Below are positions 28,594 through 36,386 of a stretch of DNA of 53,987 nucleotides, piece by piece. The notes beneath the pieces are model-generated. The model did no database searches. It saw only the letters and a list, made by a program, of their open reading frames with translations, and was not told the origin of the DNA. The DNA comes from Actinomycetes bacterium (GTDB lineage Bacteria; Actinomycetota; Acidimicrobiia; Acidimicrobiales; Ilumatobacteraceae): contig JANYDH010000141.1 of the NCBI GenBank assembly GCA_025359865.1, forward strand, positions 1 to 53,987, read 5' to 3'. Made by a program: the position numbers and the translations under genes. Positions within the stretch are counted from its first letter, which is position 1; every line of letters begins with the position of its first letter.

Positions 28594-30131
28594 TGCAGTT
28601 CCCGATCCTCGCCACACTCGTCTTCGCTCCGGCTCTTGGCGCGGTCGCGATTTCTGTGCTCTCGAACCGTCGCCCTGAATGGATCAAGCTCGCCGCGATC
28701 CTCATCAGCGTGTTCACCGGTGGTCTCTCGATCTGGGTGCTGAGCGCGTTCAGCACCGCCGACAGCGGATTCCAGTTCGTCAGCAAGCACACCTGGATTC
28801 GACCCTGGGGCATCTCATGGCACCTTGGTGTCGATGGCATCTCGCTGTTCCTCGTGGTGCTCACCGGCGTGCTGTTCCCGCTCGTGATTCTCGGTATCGA
28901 TCCGCACCGTGACCACAAGCGTTACCTGGCCTGGTTGTTGCTACTCGAGGCGGGCATGATGGGTAGCTTCCTCAGCCTCGACCTGTTCTTGTTCTTCGTG
29001 TTCTTCGAGATCGTGCTCGTGCCGATGTACTTCCTCATCGGTGGCTGGGGATACGACGACCGTGTCTACGCGGCCACGAAGTTCTTCCTCTACACCATGG
29101 TCGGCTCGGCGTTCATGCTGGTCGGCATCATCTCCACTGCGGTGCTTGCCAAGACCAACGGCGCCGGTCACATCACGTTCGATCTGGTCGAACTCGCCGA
29201 CAAGGTCTCGTTCGCAGCCTCAACCGGGCGGTGGTTGTTCTTCGCCATCGCCATCGGGTTTGCAGTCAAAGTGCCAATGTTCCCATTGCATACCTGGCTG
29301 CCCGACGCACACACCCAGGCACCGACGGGTGGGTCGATCATCCTCGCCGGAGTGATGCTGAAGCTTGGTACCTATGGGCTGTTGCGATTCGGCGTCTACC
29401 TGTTCCCCGAAGCCGCACACTACGCGAGGCCGTTGTTTCTGACGCTGGCCGTGATTGGCATCATCTACGGCGCCATTGCGGCCACCATGCAGACAGACTT
29501 GAAGCGGCTCGTTGCGTATTCATCGGTCGCTCACCTCGGCTTCATCGTGCTCGGCACGTTCGCGATCACCACCCAATCCATCAGTGGTGCCGTGATGCAG
29601 AACATCAACCACGGCGTCAGCACTGGCGCGTTGTTCCTCCTCGTTGGCATGATCTACGAGCGGCGCCACACCCGTCAGATCGCCGAACTGAACGGCATCC
29701 AGAAAGCGGCACCGATCTTCGCCGCCGGGTTCATGATCGTGATGCTTTCATCGATCGGGGTGCCAGGGTTGAACGGGTTCATCGGCGAATACCTGGTGCT
29801 CACCGGTTCGTTCCTTACCGCGCGGTGGTGGACGGTCGTCGCTGCTGCCGGTGTCATTCTGGCGGCGCTGTATCTGCTGTGGGCATACCAACGTGTGTTC
29901 CATGGTGAGCCCGACGAGAACAATCGTACGTTCCCCGAGTTGAAGCTGAAGGAAGCCGCCGTACTGCTGCCGTTCATCGGCATCATCGTGTTCACCGGTG
30001 TCTACCCGAAACCGATGCTCGACCGCATCGAGCCAAGTGTGAAGGCCCTCATCGCCCATGTCAGCGACAAGACCGGCTATGTCGAACCCACGGTGCCCAC
30101 TCCGGTCACCGGCGATGAGGTGACACCATGA
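28593..30131 (+). CDS. nuoM: NADH-quinone oxidoreductase subunit M (copy 1)
   Basis: A 512-residue antiporter-like subunit. The conserved glutamate in FFEIVLVPMYFLIGGWG and the lysine and proline motif KVPMFPLHTWLPDAHTQAP are present. It overlaps nuoL by one base and nuoN as ATGA. Confidence 0.97.
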   Translation: MQFPILATLVFAPALGAVAISVLSNRRPEWIKLAAILISVFTGGLSIWVLSAFSTADSGFQFVSKHTWIRPWGISWHLGVDGISLFLVVLTGVLFPLVILGIDPHRDHKRYLAWLLLLEAGMMGSFLSLDLFLFFVFFEIVLVPMYFLIGGWGYDDRVYAATKFFLYTMVGSAFMLVGIISTAVLAKTNGAGHITFDLVELADKVSFAASTGRWLFFAIAIGFAVKVPMFPLHTWLPDAHTQAPTGGSIILAGVMLKLGTYGLLRFGVYLFPEAAHYARPLFLTLAVIGIIYGAIAATMQTDLKRLVAYSSVAHLGFIVLGTFAITTQSISGAVMQNINHGVSTGALFLLVGMIYERRHTRQIAELNGIQKAAPIFAAGFMIVMLSSIGVPGLNGFIGEYLVLTGSFLTARWWTVVAAAGVILAALYLLWAYQRVFHGEPDENNRTFPELKLKEAAVLLPFIGIIVFTGVYPKPMLDRIEPSVKALIAHVSDKTGYVEPTVPTPVTGDEVTP

Positions 30132-31657
30132 ACACACTGCCCGGCGAGACCCTGCAAGGGCCGCACATCGACTGGTTCGCCATCAGCCCACTCCTCGTGC
30201 TGCTCGGTGGCGGGATGTTTCTGCTCGTCGCTGCAGCGCTCACTCCACGCTGGCCGAAGGGAATGTACGCCACGTTCTGCGCCACTGTCGCCGCCGCAGC
30301 TACCGCTGTGTCGATGGTGCTCTGGCACAAGGTTTCGATACATGGCCCGCGGCTGTTGGTCGGCAATGCCTTGTCGCTCGACCACTTCACGCTGTTCATC
30401 ACGATCATCATCTGTGTGGCGGTGCTGCTCGTGAGCCTGGTCACCGACGACTACCTCCGTCGCGAGAAACTAGACGGTCCCGAGGTGTACGGGTTGTTCC
30501 TCATGGCGGCCATCGGCGGTGTCGTGATGGCGGGCGCAAACGATCTCATCGTGTTGTTCCTTGGCCTCGAAGTGCTGTCGATCTCGTTGTATGTCCTCGC
30601 CGCCAGCCATCGCCGACGCAGCGAAAGCCAAGAAAGTGGCATCAAGTACTTCGTGCTTGGCGGCTTCTCGTCGGCGTTCTTCCTCTATGGCATCGCCCTG
30701 CTCTATGGCGCGACGGGCAGTACCAACTACACCCGCATTCTGGCCACGTTCAACGACACCGTGCCAGTGGTCCGCAAGGATGCGCTCGTGTTGGCAGGTG
30801 TCGCCTTGCTGATCGTCGGGCTGGCATTCAAGGTCGGCGCCGTACCGTTCCACTTCTGGACCCCCGACGTGTATCAAGGGGCCCCGACACCGGTCACCGC
30901 GTTCATGGCGTCGATCGGCAAGGTTGCGGCGTTTGCTGCGCTGCTGCGGGTGTTGCTGTTCGTCCTGCCGCATTGGCGAGACGACTGGCGTCCGGCGATC
31001 TGGGTGCTTGCTGTCATCACGTTGGTCGTCGGATCCACATTGGCGGTGGTGCAGACCAACGTCAAGCGGATGCTGGCGTACTCATCGATCAGTCACGCCG
31101 GATTCATCCTCATCGGGGTCGAGGCCGCCGGGCATCGCGCCGGTAACCCTTCCGCCGGGACCGGGTTGTCGTCAGCAATGCTGTACCTCCCGCTGTACGC
31201 GGTGATGGTCATCGGGACGTTCGCTGTCGTGACGGTTGTGTCCCGAACGGGCGACGATGCCACCGACCTCGGTGCATTTCGTGGCCTGGGAAGGAGTAAG
31301 CCAGCGCTCGCTCTCGGCATGACGGTTCTACTGCTCGCCCAGGCGGGCGTGCCGCTCACGTCCGGGTTCATCGCCAAGTTCGGCGTCCTCGAGGCGGCGC
31401 TCGACGAGCACAGCTACGCGATCACGGTCATCGCGATGCTGTCGGCAGTGATCGCTGCGTTCTTGTACCTGAGGATCATGATCAGCATGTGGGTCGCAGA
31501 TCCCGAGGTCGGCGACGAGCAGCGCGAAGCAGTCCGTGTCCCCGTCGGGTCTGCCATCACGATCATGGCCGCGGTCGGATTCACCCTGTTCGTCGGCGTG
31601 GTGCCCGGCTGGGTCATTTCTGTGTCGAAGCACGCAAGCCAGGTGCTGCAGAAGTAA
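30128..31657 (+). CDS. nuoN: NADH-quinone oxidoreductase subunit N (copy 1)
   Basis: A 509-residue antiporter-like subunit and the last gene of the first respiratory operon. Conserved parts include GLEVLSISLYVLAA, KVGAVPFHFWTPDVYQGAP and VKRMLAYSSISHAGF. It is followed by 14-bp tandem repeats and a convergent PuuD-like gene; no hairpin terminator is evident. Confidence 0.97.
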   Translation: MNTLPGETLQGPHIDWFAISPLLVLLGGGMFLLVAAALTPRWPKGMYATFCATVAAAATAVSMVLWHKVSIHGPRLLVGNALSLDHFTLFITIIICVAVLLVSLVTDDYLRREKLDGPEVYGLFLMAAIGGVVMAGANDLIVLFLGLEVLSISLYVLAASHRRRSESQESGIKYFVLGGFSSAFFLYGIALLYGATGSTNYTRILATFNDTVPVVRKDALVLAGVALLIVGLAFKVGAVPFHFWTPDVYQGAPTPVTAFMASIGKVAAFAALLRVLLFVLPHWRDDWRPAIWVLAVITLVVGSTLAVVQTNVKRMLAYSSISHAGFILIGVEAAGHRAGNPSAGTGLSSAMLYLPLYAVMVIGTFAVVTVVSRTGDDATDLGAFRGLGRSKPALALGMTVLLLAQAGVPLTSGFIAKFGVLEAALDEHSYAITVIAMLSAVIAAFLYLRIMISMWVADPEVGDEQREAVRVPVGSAITIMAAVGFTLFVGVVPGWVISVSKHASQVLQK

Positions 31658-31670
31658 CCGCAGTTGGTGT

Positions 31671-31740
31671 GCAGTGGTCAGTGAGCAGTGAGCAGTGGTC
31701 AGTGAGCAGTGGTCAGTGAGCAGCGGTCAGTGAGCAGCGG
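31671..31740. repeat. 14-bp tandem repeats between convergent genes
   Basis: The unit GCAGTGGTCAGTGA occurs four times, with one 7-bp half unit after the first copy and a partial copy at the end. The repeat spans the end of the nuoN intergenic gap and runs into the minus-strand PuuD-like gene, so its stop codon and last codons are repeat sequence. Confidence 0.9.
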
Positions 31741-32434
31741 CGCGTTGGACGAAGGTGTCGAAGATCTTCTGCTGGGGCGGCTCGACCGAGGTGGTGTCCT
31801 CCGGGTGCCATTGCAGACCAACGATCCACGTCGCTTCAGACAGTTGCACGGCTTCGATCAGCCCATCGTGGTCAAAACCGATCGGTTCGATGCCGTCGCC
31901 AAGCCGTCCCAGACCCTGATGGTGGACCGAGTAGCAGTGGTGGAGTTCGGTGGTGCCGGTTGCCTCGCTGAGTAGCGAGCCGGGCTCGAGTCGTACCGGG
32001 TGTTCGCACATCCAGTGGCCCGCAGTTTGGAGGTCCTGGATGAGTGTGCCGCCGCGGGCCACATTGAGCACCTGCATGCCCCGGCAGATCGCCAGTACCG
32101 GCATGTCGCGGCCGATGGCCGCTTCGATGAGCGCCAGATCGAACTCGTCGTGCAGGCCGAGCATGCCGTACAACGCGTCGGTCTCGGCGCGTTCGCCATA
32201 CCGGTAGGGCTCGACGTCGCCGCCGCCGGGTAGGAGCAGGCCGTCGAGCTTGTCGAGATAGCGGTCGACCATCCGGGGCGCAGTGGCAAGCGGCGGCAGC
32301 AGCACCGGCAAACCGCCGGAGTGGGCGATGGCCCGGCTGTACGGCTGGCTGCTGGAGAAAGCATCGCGGCGACCCTCGTCGGAGAACGACAGCACACGAC
32401 CACAGATGCCGATCAGCGGTGGTTGCGAGGTCAT
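31727..32434 (-). CDS. PuuD-like gamma-glutamyl hydrolase (class I glutamine amidotransferase fold), copy A
   Basis: A 235-residue peptidase C26 family protein, predicted to hydrolyse gamma-glutamyl amides such as gamma-glutamyl-GABA. The catalytic Cys117 is in AICRGMQVLNV; His210 and Glu212 are in QWHPED. The ATG at 32434 overlaps the stop of copy B as ATGA, so the pair is an operon with B first. The C-terminal residues (RAAAH) are encoded inside a tandem repeat. Substrate specificity cannot be read from the sequence. Confidence 0.88.
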   Translation of the reverse strand: MTSQPPLIGICGRVLSFSDEGRRDAFSSSQPYSRAIAHSGGLPVLLPPLATAPRMVDRYLDKLDGLLLPGGGDVEPYRYGERAETDALYGMLGLHDEFDLALIEAAIGRDMPVLAICRGMQVLNVARGGTLIQDLQTAGHWMCEHPVRLEPGSLLSEATGTTELHHCYSVHHQGLGRLGDGIEPIGFDHDGLIEAVQLSEATWIVGLQWHPEDTTSVEPPQQKIFDTFVQRAAAH

Positions 32435-33135
32435 CGCGCCTGCCGCACCAACTCGTCGAACAGGGCCTGTTGCTGACCGTCGTCGCCAGCTGAATCCTCG
32501 GGGTGCCATTGCACCGCCACCGCCCAGCGGGCTGCATCGACCTCGGCCGCTTCGGGCATCCCGTCGGTGCCCGTACCGACTAGGCTGAGTCCATCGCCCA
32601 GGCGTCCGACGGACTGATGATGAACGCTATGGCATCGCAATGCCGTCACATCGCCGATGGCGGCAGCAATGCGACTGCCGGGCTGCAACTCGACGGTGTG
32701 GTACTGGAACCAGTGGTCCTCGCGGTCGATGTCTTGCACCAGGCTGCCACCGAGCGCCACATTGAGCACCTGCATGCCGCGACACACCGCCAGCAGCGGA
32801 AGATCGGCGGCGAGCGCGGCGCGGACCACCGCCAACTCCACGTCATCGTGTTCTTCCACGATGCCGTACACCTTTTCCGATGACGGCGTTTCGCCGTAGC
32901 GGCGAGGGTCGACGTCGCCGCCACCGTGCAAGACCAACGCATCGACACGCTCGATGAGCTGATCGATGCGATCCGCGAACGCTGGGATCGGTGGCAGCAT
33001 CAACGGTATGCCCCCTGCGCGTTCGACTGCCTTGAAATAGCCCTGGCCCGCGGCGAACGCTGCGCCCCTCACGCTCTTGGCCTCCGAGCTCAGCCGACCC
33101 ACAATGAGAACAATAGGAGCGCGAGGTGCAGTCAT
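32431..33135 (-). CDS. PuuD-like gamma-glutamyl hydrolase (class I glutamine amidotransferase fold), copy B
   Basis: A 234-residue peptidase C26 family protein, clearly a paralogue of the next gene. The catalytic Cys118 is in AVCRGMQVLNVALGG, with His211 and Glu213 in QWHPED. I chose ATG 33135, which gives MTAPRAPIVLIVG; the frame stays open upstream into repeat sequence, and I regard that part as non-coding. No clear ribosome site is visible. Together with the amino-acid permease further along, a role in polyamine, GABA or gamma-glutamyl compound use is possible but inferred. Confidence 0.88.
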   Translation of the reverse strand: MTAPRAPIVLIVGRLSSEAKSVRGAAFAAGQGYFKAVERAGGIPLMLPPIPAFADRIDQLIERVDALVLHGGGDVDPRRYGETPSSEKVYGIVEEHDDVELAVVRAALAADLPLLAVCRGMQVLNVALGGSLVQDIDREDHWFQYHTVELQPGSRIAAAIGDVTALRCHSVHHQSVGRLGDGLSLVGTGTDGMPEAAEVDAARWAVAVQWHPEDSAGDDGQQQALFDELVRQAR

Positions 33136-33193
33136 CGGCACAGTCTGTCGCCGCCGCCGACGTTTCCCCACCACCGACGTTCCCCCACCCACC

Positions 33194-33283
33194 AAGTCGC
33201 GTCGACTTATCCTGACCGACTCGATCGGGCCCAAGTCGCGTCGACCTACCGGTCCTCAGCGACGATAAGTCGACGCGACGAGC
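33194..33283. repeat. Palindromic repeat family, copies at the 3' side of the DUF559 gene
   Basis: A half unit AAGTCGCGTCGACTTATC (33194-33211) is followed 39 bases later by a complete unit (33233-33281). The complete unit consists of arms AAGTCGCGTCGAC and GTCGACGCGAC in inverted orientation around a 24-base centre that contains TCAGCGACGATAA. The right arm and part of the centre encode the last residues and stop codon of the minus-strand DUF559 gene. The same unit recurs at 34197-34364. Confidence 0.9.
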
Positions 33284-34158
33284 GCCCGGCGGACCTGGTC
33301 GACCACTCGAGCCGGGTGGTTGCACTGGCGAGCCGTGAAGTTGAGGATCTTCCAACCGGCGATCTCGAGCTCGTTGCGGCGTAACCGGTCGCCATCGAAT
33401 GCTGCGCTGGAGCGAAGATGAACGCCGTACCCGTCCATCTCGAGGCCGACGCGCGCATCGGGGTACGACCAGTCGAGTTCGAACGTGCGGCCTGATTGAG
33501 TGGTGACGAGAACGTGAAGGATGGGAGCAATGCCCGCGCGGATGAGGATCTGCCCGAGCCGGGCCTCTGCGACGCTGTCCGCGCCTTCAATCACGTCGGA
33601 GAGATGTCGCTGGAGGCGGTGGGCACCACGATGGTTTCCAGCTCGATTGAGTGACAGGTCAAGATCCTCCAAGCGAAGCAGCCGCTTCGCCATCCATTCC
33701 TGCGCATAGCGGGCGACGAGCTCTGGTGACATCACCGCCGCCGAGTCGATCAGCGTCCGGGCGGGCGAAGTTGTCCACACGCCCGTGTGTAGTTGCATGT
33801 CCGGCCCACCCACGACCCGGCTGCGGTGCACGACGATTCCGTCACGAAGCGGAAGGGCGAGCGAGCGGTGCGTTACCTCGACGAGTTGGCAGTCGAAGCC
33901 GTACACGCCATGACGGGCCAACGCTGATCGGTGCGACAAGACGCCTGCCGGGCCTACGGCCAGCAAGGCGGCGCGGATTCGCTGTTCCAACGTGATGGGT
34001 GCCGCCGCGTGGCGATAGACGCCCCGGTGAACGCGAATCAGATCGCCGCGCGCCTCCATTCCGGCGAGGGCAGACTGGGTGATCCCGAGCCTGCGTGCAG
34101 CAGAGAAACTCACCAAGCCATGCTCGGCGGACAAGAAGGCAGCGAAATTCGGATCCAT
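33256..34158 (-). CDS. AbiEi-like winged-helix / DUF559 (Vsr-like) nuclease-domain protein
   Basis: A 300-residue protein. The N-terminal 60 residues look like the AbiEi-type winged helix (HGLVSFSAARRLGITQSAL and IRVHRGVYRH), as found in type IV toxin-antitoxin regulators. The C-terminal 110 residues match DUF559, a PD-(D/E)XK/Vsr-like endonuclease fold, with FELDWSYPD, GLEMDGYGVH, a following D-x2-R, and GWKILNFTARQ; the likely catalytic acidic residues are intact. No AbiEii-type toxin is adjacent. The gene is flanked on both sides by one palindromic repeat family, and its final residues VASTYRR and stop are encoded by a repeat unit. DNA binding or cleavage is inferred; a link to the repeats is a hypothesis. 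Confidence 0.82.
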   Translation of the reverse strand: MDPNFAAFLSAEHGLVSFSAARRLGITQSALAGMEARGDLIRVHRGVYRHAAAPITLEQRIRAALLAVGPAGVLSHRSALARHGVYGFDCQLVEVTHRSLALPLRDGIVVHRSRVVGGPDMQLHTGVWTTSPARTLIDSAAVMSPELVARYAQEWMAKRLLRLEDLDLSLNRAGNHRGAHRLQRHLSDVIEGADSVAEARLGQILIRAGIAPILHVLVTTQSGRTFELDWSYPDARVGLEMDGYGVHLRSSAAFDGDRLRRNELEIAGWKILNFTARQCNHPARVVDQVRRALVASTYRR

Positions 34159-34196
34159 GCCAAGATGAGGGACACCGAACTCCCCGAAGTGGAAGT

Positions 34197-34380
34197 CTCC
34201 GCGTCGAGCTACCCGTTGTCAGCGACGATAAGTCGACGCGACGGTTGAGGCGAGGAGAGTCGCGTCGAGATACCGGTCGTCAGCGACGACAAGTCGACGC
34301 GACTGTTGAGTGGGGAGAGTCGCGCCGAGATACCTGTTGTCACCGACGACAAGTCGACGCGACTGTTGACGGGGGTGGGG
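34197..34380. repeat. Three tandem ~60-bp palindromic repeat units upstream of the DUF559 gene
   Basis: Three units of 60-61 bp start at 34201, 34262 and 34322. Each contains inverted arms (CGCGTCGAG or AGTCGCGTCGAG, and AAGTCGACGCGACT) around TACC-GT-GTCAGCGACGA, followed by GTTGAG and a GGGGAGAG-like spacer. The stretch TCAGCGACGATAAGTCGACG and its continuation (34219-34243) is identical over 25 bases to 33256-33280, which is the coding end of the DUF559 gene. No spacers of CRISPR type are present. Confidence 0.9.
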
Positions 34381-34381
34381 C

Positions 34382-35593
34382 TTAGATGCGGGTGACGGGG
34401 TGCACGTCGTAGCCAGCCGTGCGAGCCGCCGTGAGGACTTGCTGGGCGTGTTCTGGACCCTTGACCTCGAGTACAGCCTGTACGCCGGTCTCGCGCACCT
34501 GGAGGTCGACGCCGTCGCGGACGTGCTCGACCTCGATCAGGTTTGCGCCCTGCTCGGCGAACAGGGTGAGCAGCCGTGCGAGGCCGCCAGGCCGGTCGCT
34601 GATGCGGGCGAAAAGCGTCAATCGACGACCGGCGTGGGTCTCGTGTCGCCGGATCAAGCCGGGCAGTACGCCGAGGTCGACATTGCCGCCGCTGATGATG
34701 ATGCACGTGGCCCCTGTTCGGGCCGGAGCGACGCGTTCAGACATTAGCGCAGCAACGCCAACGGCTCCGGCGCCCTCGGTGAGTAGTTTGGACCGCTCGA
34801 GCAGCAGCACCATCGCCTCGGCGACCGACTCCTCGTCGACTACCACGATGTCGTCGAGCCACCGCTCGATCAACGGCCTGGTGATGTCGCCCGGGCGCTT
34901 CACCGCGATGCCGTCGGCGAGGGTGACGATCGGTCCTCCGGCCGCCGGTTGGTTTGCATACGGAGCGCACGCCGCGACCTGTACCCCAATCACCTGGATC
35001 AATGGGTCGTGGAGTTTCAGCGCGATCGCGATGCCGGCCGCCAGTCCGCCGCCGCCGAGTGGCACGATGACCCGGCGGAGGTCAGCAACGTCGCCCAGGA
35101 GCTCTCGGCCGATCGTGGCCTGACCGGCAACCACCGACAGGTCATCGAACGGATGACAGAACGCCATCCCGGCCTCAAGTGCGCGGACATGTGCGGCAGC
35201 TACGGCTTCGTCGAGCGAGTCGCCGCCCTCGACGATCGAGGCGCCGTATCCGCGGCAGGCCGCAATCTTGGAGATCGAAGCGCCCGCAGGCACGAAAATC
35301 TCGCAGGGCACGCCCGAGTGGCGCGCTGCGAACGCAAGCGCCTGGGCGTGGTTGCCGGCGCTGCCAGCGGTGACACCCGGGCGAGCCACATCGCCCAGCG
35401 CGGACAGTTTGCTCATTGCCCCACGGATCTTGAAGCTGCCGGTCCGTTGTAGATTCTCTGCCTTCAACACGACCTGTCCCCCTGCACGCTCGCTGAGCGC
35501 CGCCGATGACATGACGGGCGTGTGCTTGACGACACCACGGCCGGCAAGCGCTGCCTGTTCGATATCGGCGGGGAGGATCTGTGGAACGGGCAT
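34382..35593 (-). CDS. ilvA: Threonine ammonia-lyase with C-terminal ACT domain
   Basis: A PLP enzyme that converts threonine to 2-oxobutanoate, the first step of isoleucine synthesis, or acts in threonine catabolism. The 403-residue protein has the PLP lysine Lys55 in RTGSFKIRGA, the phosphate-binding AGSAGNHAQALA and a glycine-rich loop (VPLGGGGLAAG). A C-terminal ACT domain (from ARISDRPGGLARLL) suggests allosteric control. The ATG at 35593 lies only 21 bases from the divergent amidotransferase start; the frame is open upstream, but that region lacks homology. The gene ends at the repeat array. Confidence 0.93.
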   Translation of the reverse strand: MPVPQILPADIEQAALAGRGVVKHTPVMSSAALSERAGGQVVLKAENLQRTGSFKIRGAMSKLSALGDVARPGVTAGSAGNHAQALAFAARHSGVPCEIFVPAGASISKIAACRGYGASIVEGGDSLDEAVAAAHVRALEAGMAFCHPFDDLSVVAGQATIGRELLGDVADLRRVIVPLGGGGLAAGIAIALKLHDPLIQVIGVQVAACAPYANQPAAGGPIVTLADGIAVKRPGDITRPLIERWLDDIVVVDEESVAEAMVLLLERSKLLTEGAGAVGVAALMSERVAPARTGATCIIISGGNVDLGVLPGLIRRHETHAGRRLTLFARISDRPGGLARLLTLFAEQGANLIEVEHVRDGVDLQVRETGVQAVLEVKGPEHAQQVLTAARTAGYDVHPVTRI

Positions 35594-35614
35594 ACGTGAC
35601 GTACCGTACAGCCG
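35594..35614. promoter_or_regulatory. 21-bp divergent gap between ilvA and an amidotransferase gene
   Basis: Only 21 bases, containing ACGTGACGTACCGTAC, separate two divergent start codons. Promoters must therefore extend into the opposite coding regions, and there is no room for usual leader sequences, so leaderless transcripts are likely. Confidence 0.4.
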
Positions 35615-36295
35615 ATGCGCGCATTGCTGATCGCCAACTCCATCGATGCCGACCCGGGGTTCGTCGGCGAACGATTTCGTCACCACGGGTTTGCATTCGC
35701 CGAGTGCCATCGTGAATGGCCGGGAGAGTGGCCGACGCTCGACGCGATCGATCTCGTTGTGCTGCTCGGCAGCGAATGGAGCGTCTACTGGCCCGAGGTT
35801 GCTGAAAGCGTGCAAGCGGAGGCCGATCTCATCCGTGCAGCGCATGAGTGTAACGTCCCGATGTTCGGTATCTGTTTCGGCAATCAGACGATGGCCCACG
35901 CGTTGGGTGGGACCGTGCAACGCTCCGACGTCGCCGAGGTTGGCTGGCACGACGTGGTCACCGATGCTCCCGATTGGATTGCCTCGGGCCCATGGTTGCA
36001 GTGGCACTATGACGTCGTGACGGTGCCCTCCGGCGCGAGCGAACTGGCTCATAGCGCGGTTGGACCGCAAGCCTGGCGCTGGGGGAACAGCTTCGCAACG
36101 CAGTTCCATCCGGAAGCGACCGAGACGATGCTTGCGCGATGGACCAACGGCCCCGGTGCCGATGAACTTGCCAGAATCGGTTCCTCGGCCGAACAGGTGA
36201 TGGGTCAGACCCGTTCGAATGTGCTGGTCAGCCGCGGGAACGCAGACCGCCTCGTCGACGGGTTTCTTGAACGGTCGTCAGGTCGCCCCTCGTAA
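35615..36295 (+). CDS. Class I glutamine amidotransferase domain protein
   Basis: A 226-residue stand-alone amidotransferase of the GMP-synthase-like type. The nucleophile Cys87 lies in GICFGNQTMAHALGG and the catalytic His-Glu pair in QFHPEA. It lacks a synthetase domain, so it either serves another enzyme or hydrolyses a gamma-glutamyl substrate. The nearby gamma-glutamyl hydrolases and permease make the second option attractive. The ATG at 35615 is divergent from ilvA. Confidence 0.87.
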   Translation: MRALLIANSIDADPGFVGERFRHHGFAFAECHREWPGEWPTLDAIDLVVLLGSEWSVYWPEVAESVQAEADLIRAAHECNVPMFGICFGNQTMAHALGGTVQRSDVAEVGWHDVVTDAPDWIASGPWLQWHYDVVTVPSGASELAHSAVGPQAWRWGNSFATQFHPEATETMLARWTNGPGADELARIGSSAEQVMGQTRSNVLVSRGNADRLVDGFLERSSGRPS

Positions 36296-36386
36296 CCGTG
36301 GTAAACATCGCTGATCCGGCGACGCTCACGTGTCGCGTCGAACGTGTTCGTCTCGCCGGCTCGCCTACACGGAACAAGGGGATTCC

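Noticed and set aside
33256-34158. Type IV toxin-antitoxin system
   Set aside because: Only the AbiEi-like winged helix is seen, fused to a DUF559 domain. No AbiEii nucleotidyltransferase toxin is adjacent, so a complete system cannot be claimed.
34197-34380. Possible short CRISPR array
   Set aside because: The units vary by point changes along their whole length and have no unique spacers between constant repeats; no cas genes are nearby. They fit tandem palindromic repeats instead.
36331-36342. Another copy of the GTCGCGTCGA repeat arm upstream of the permease
   Set aside because: Only the ten-base core matches, without the partner arm or the centre; expected by chance in GC-rich DNA.
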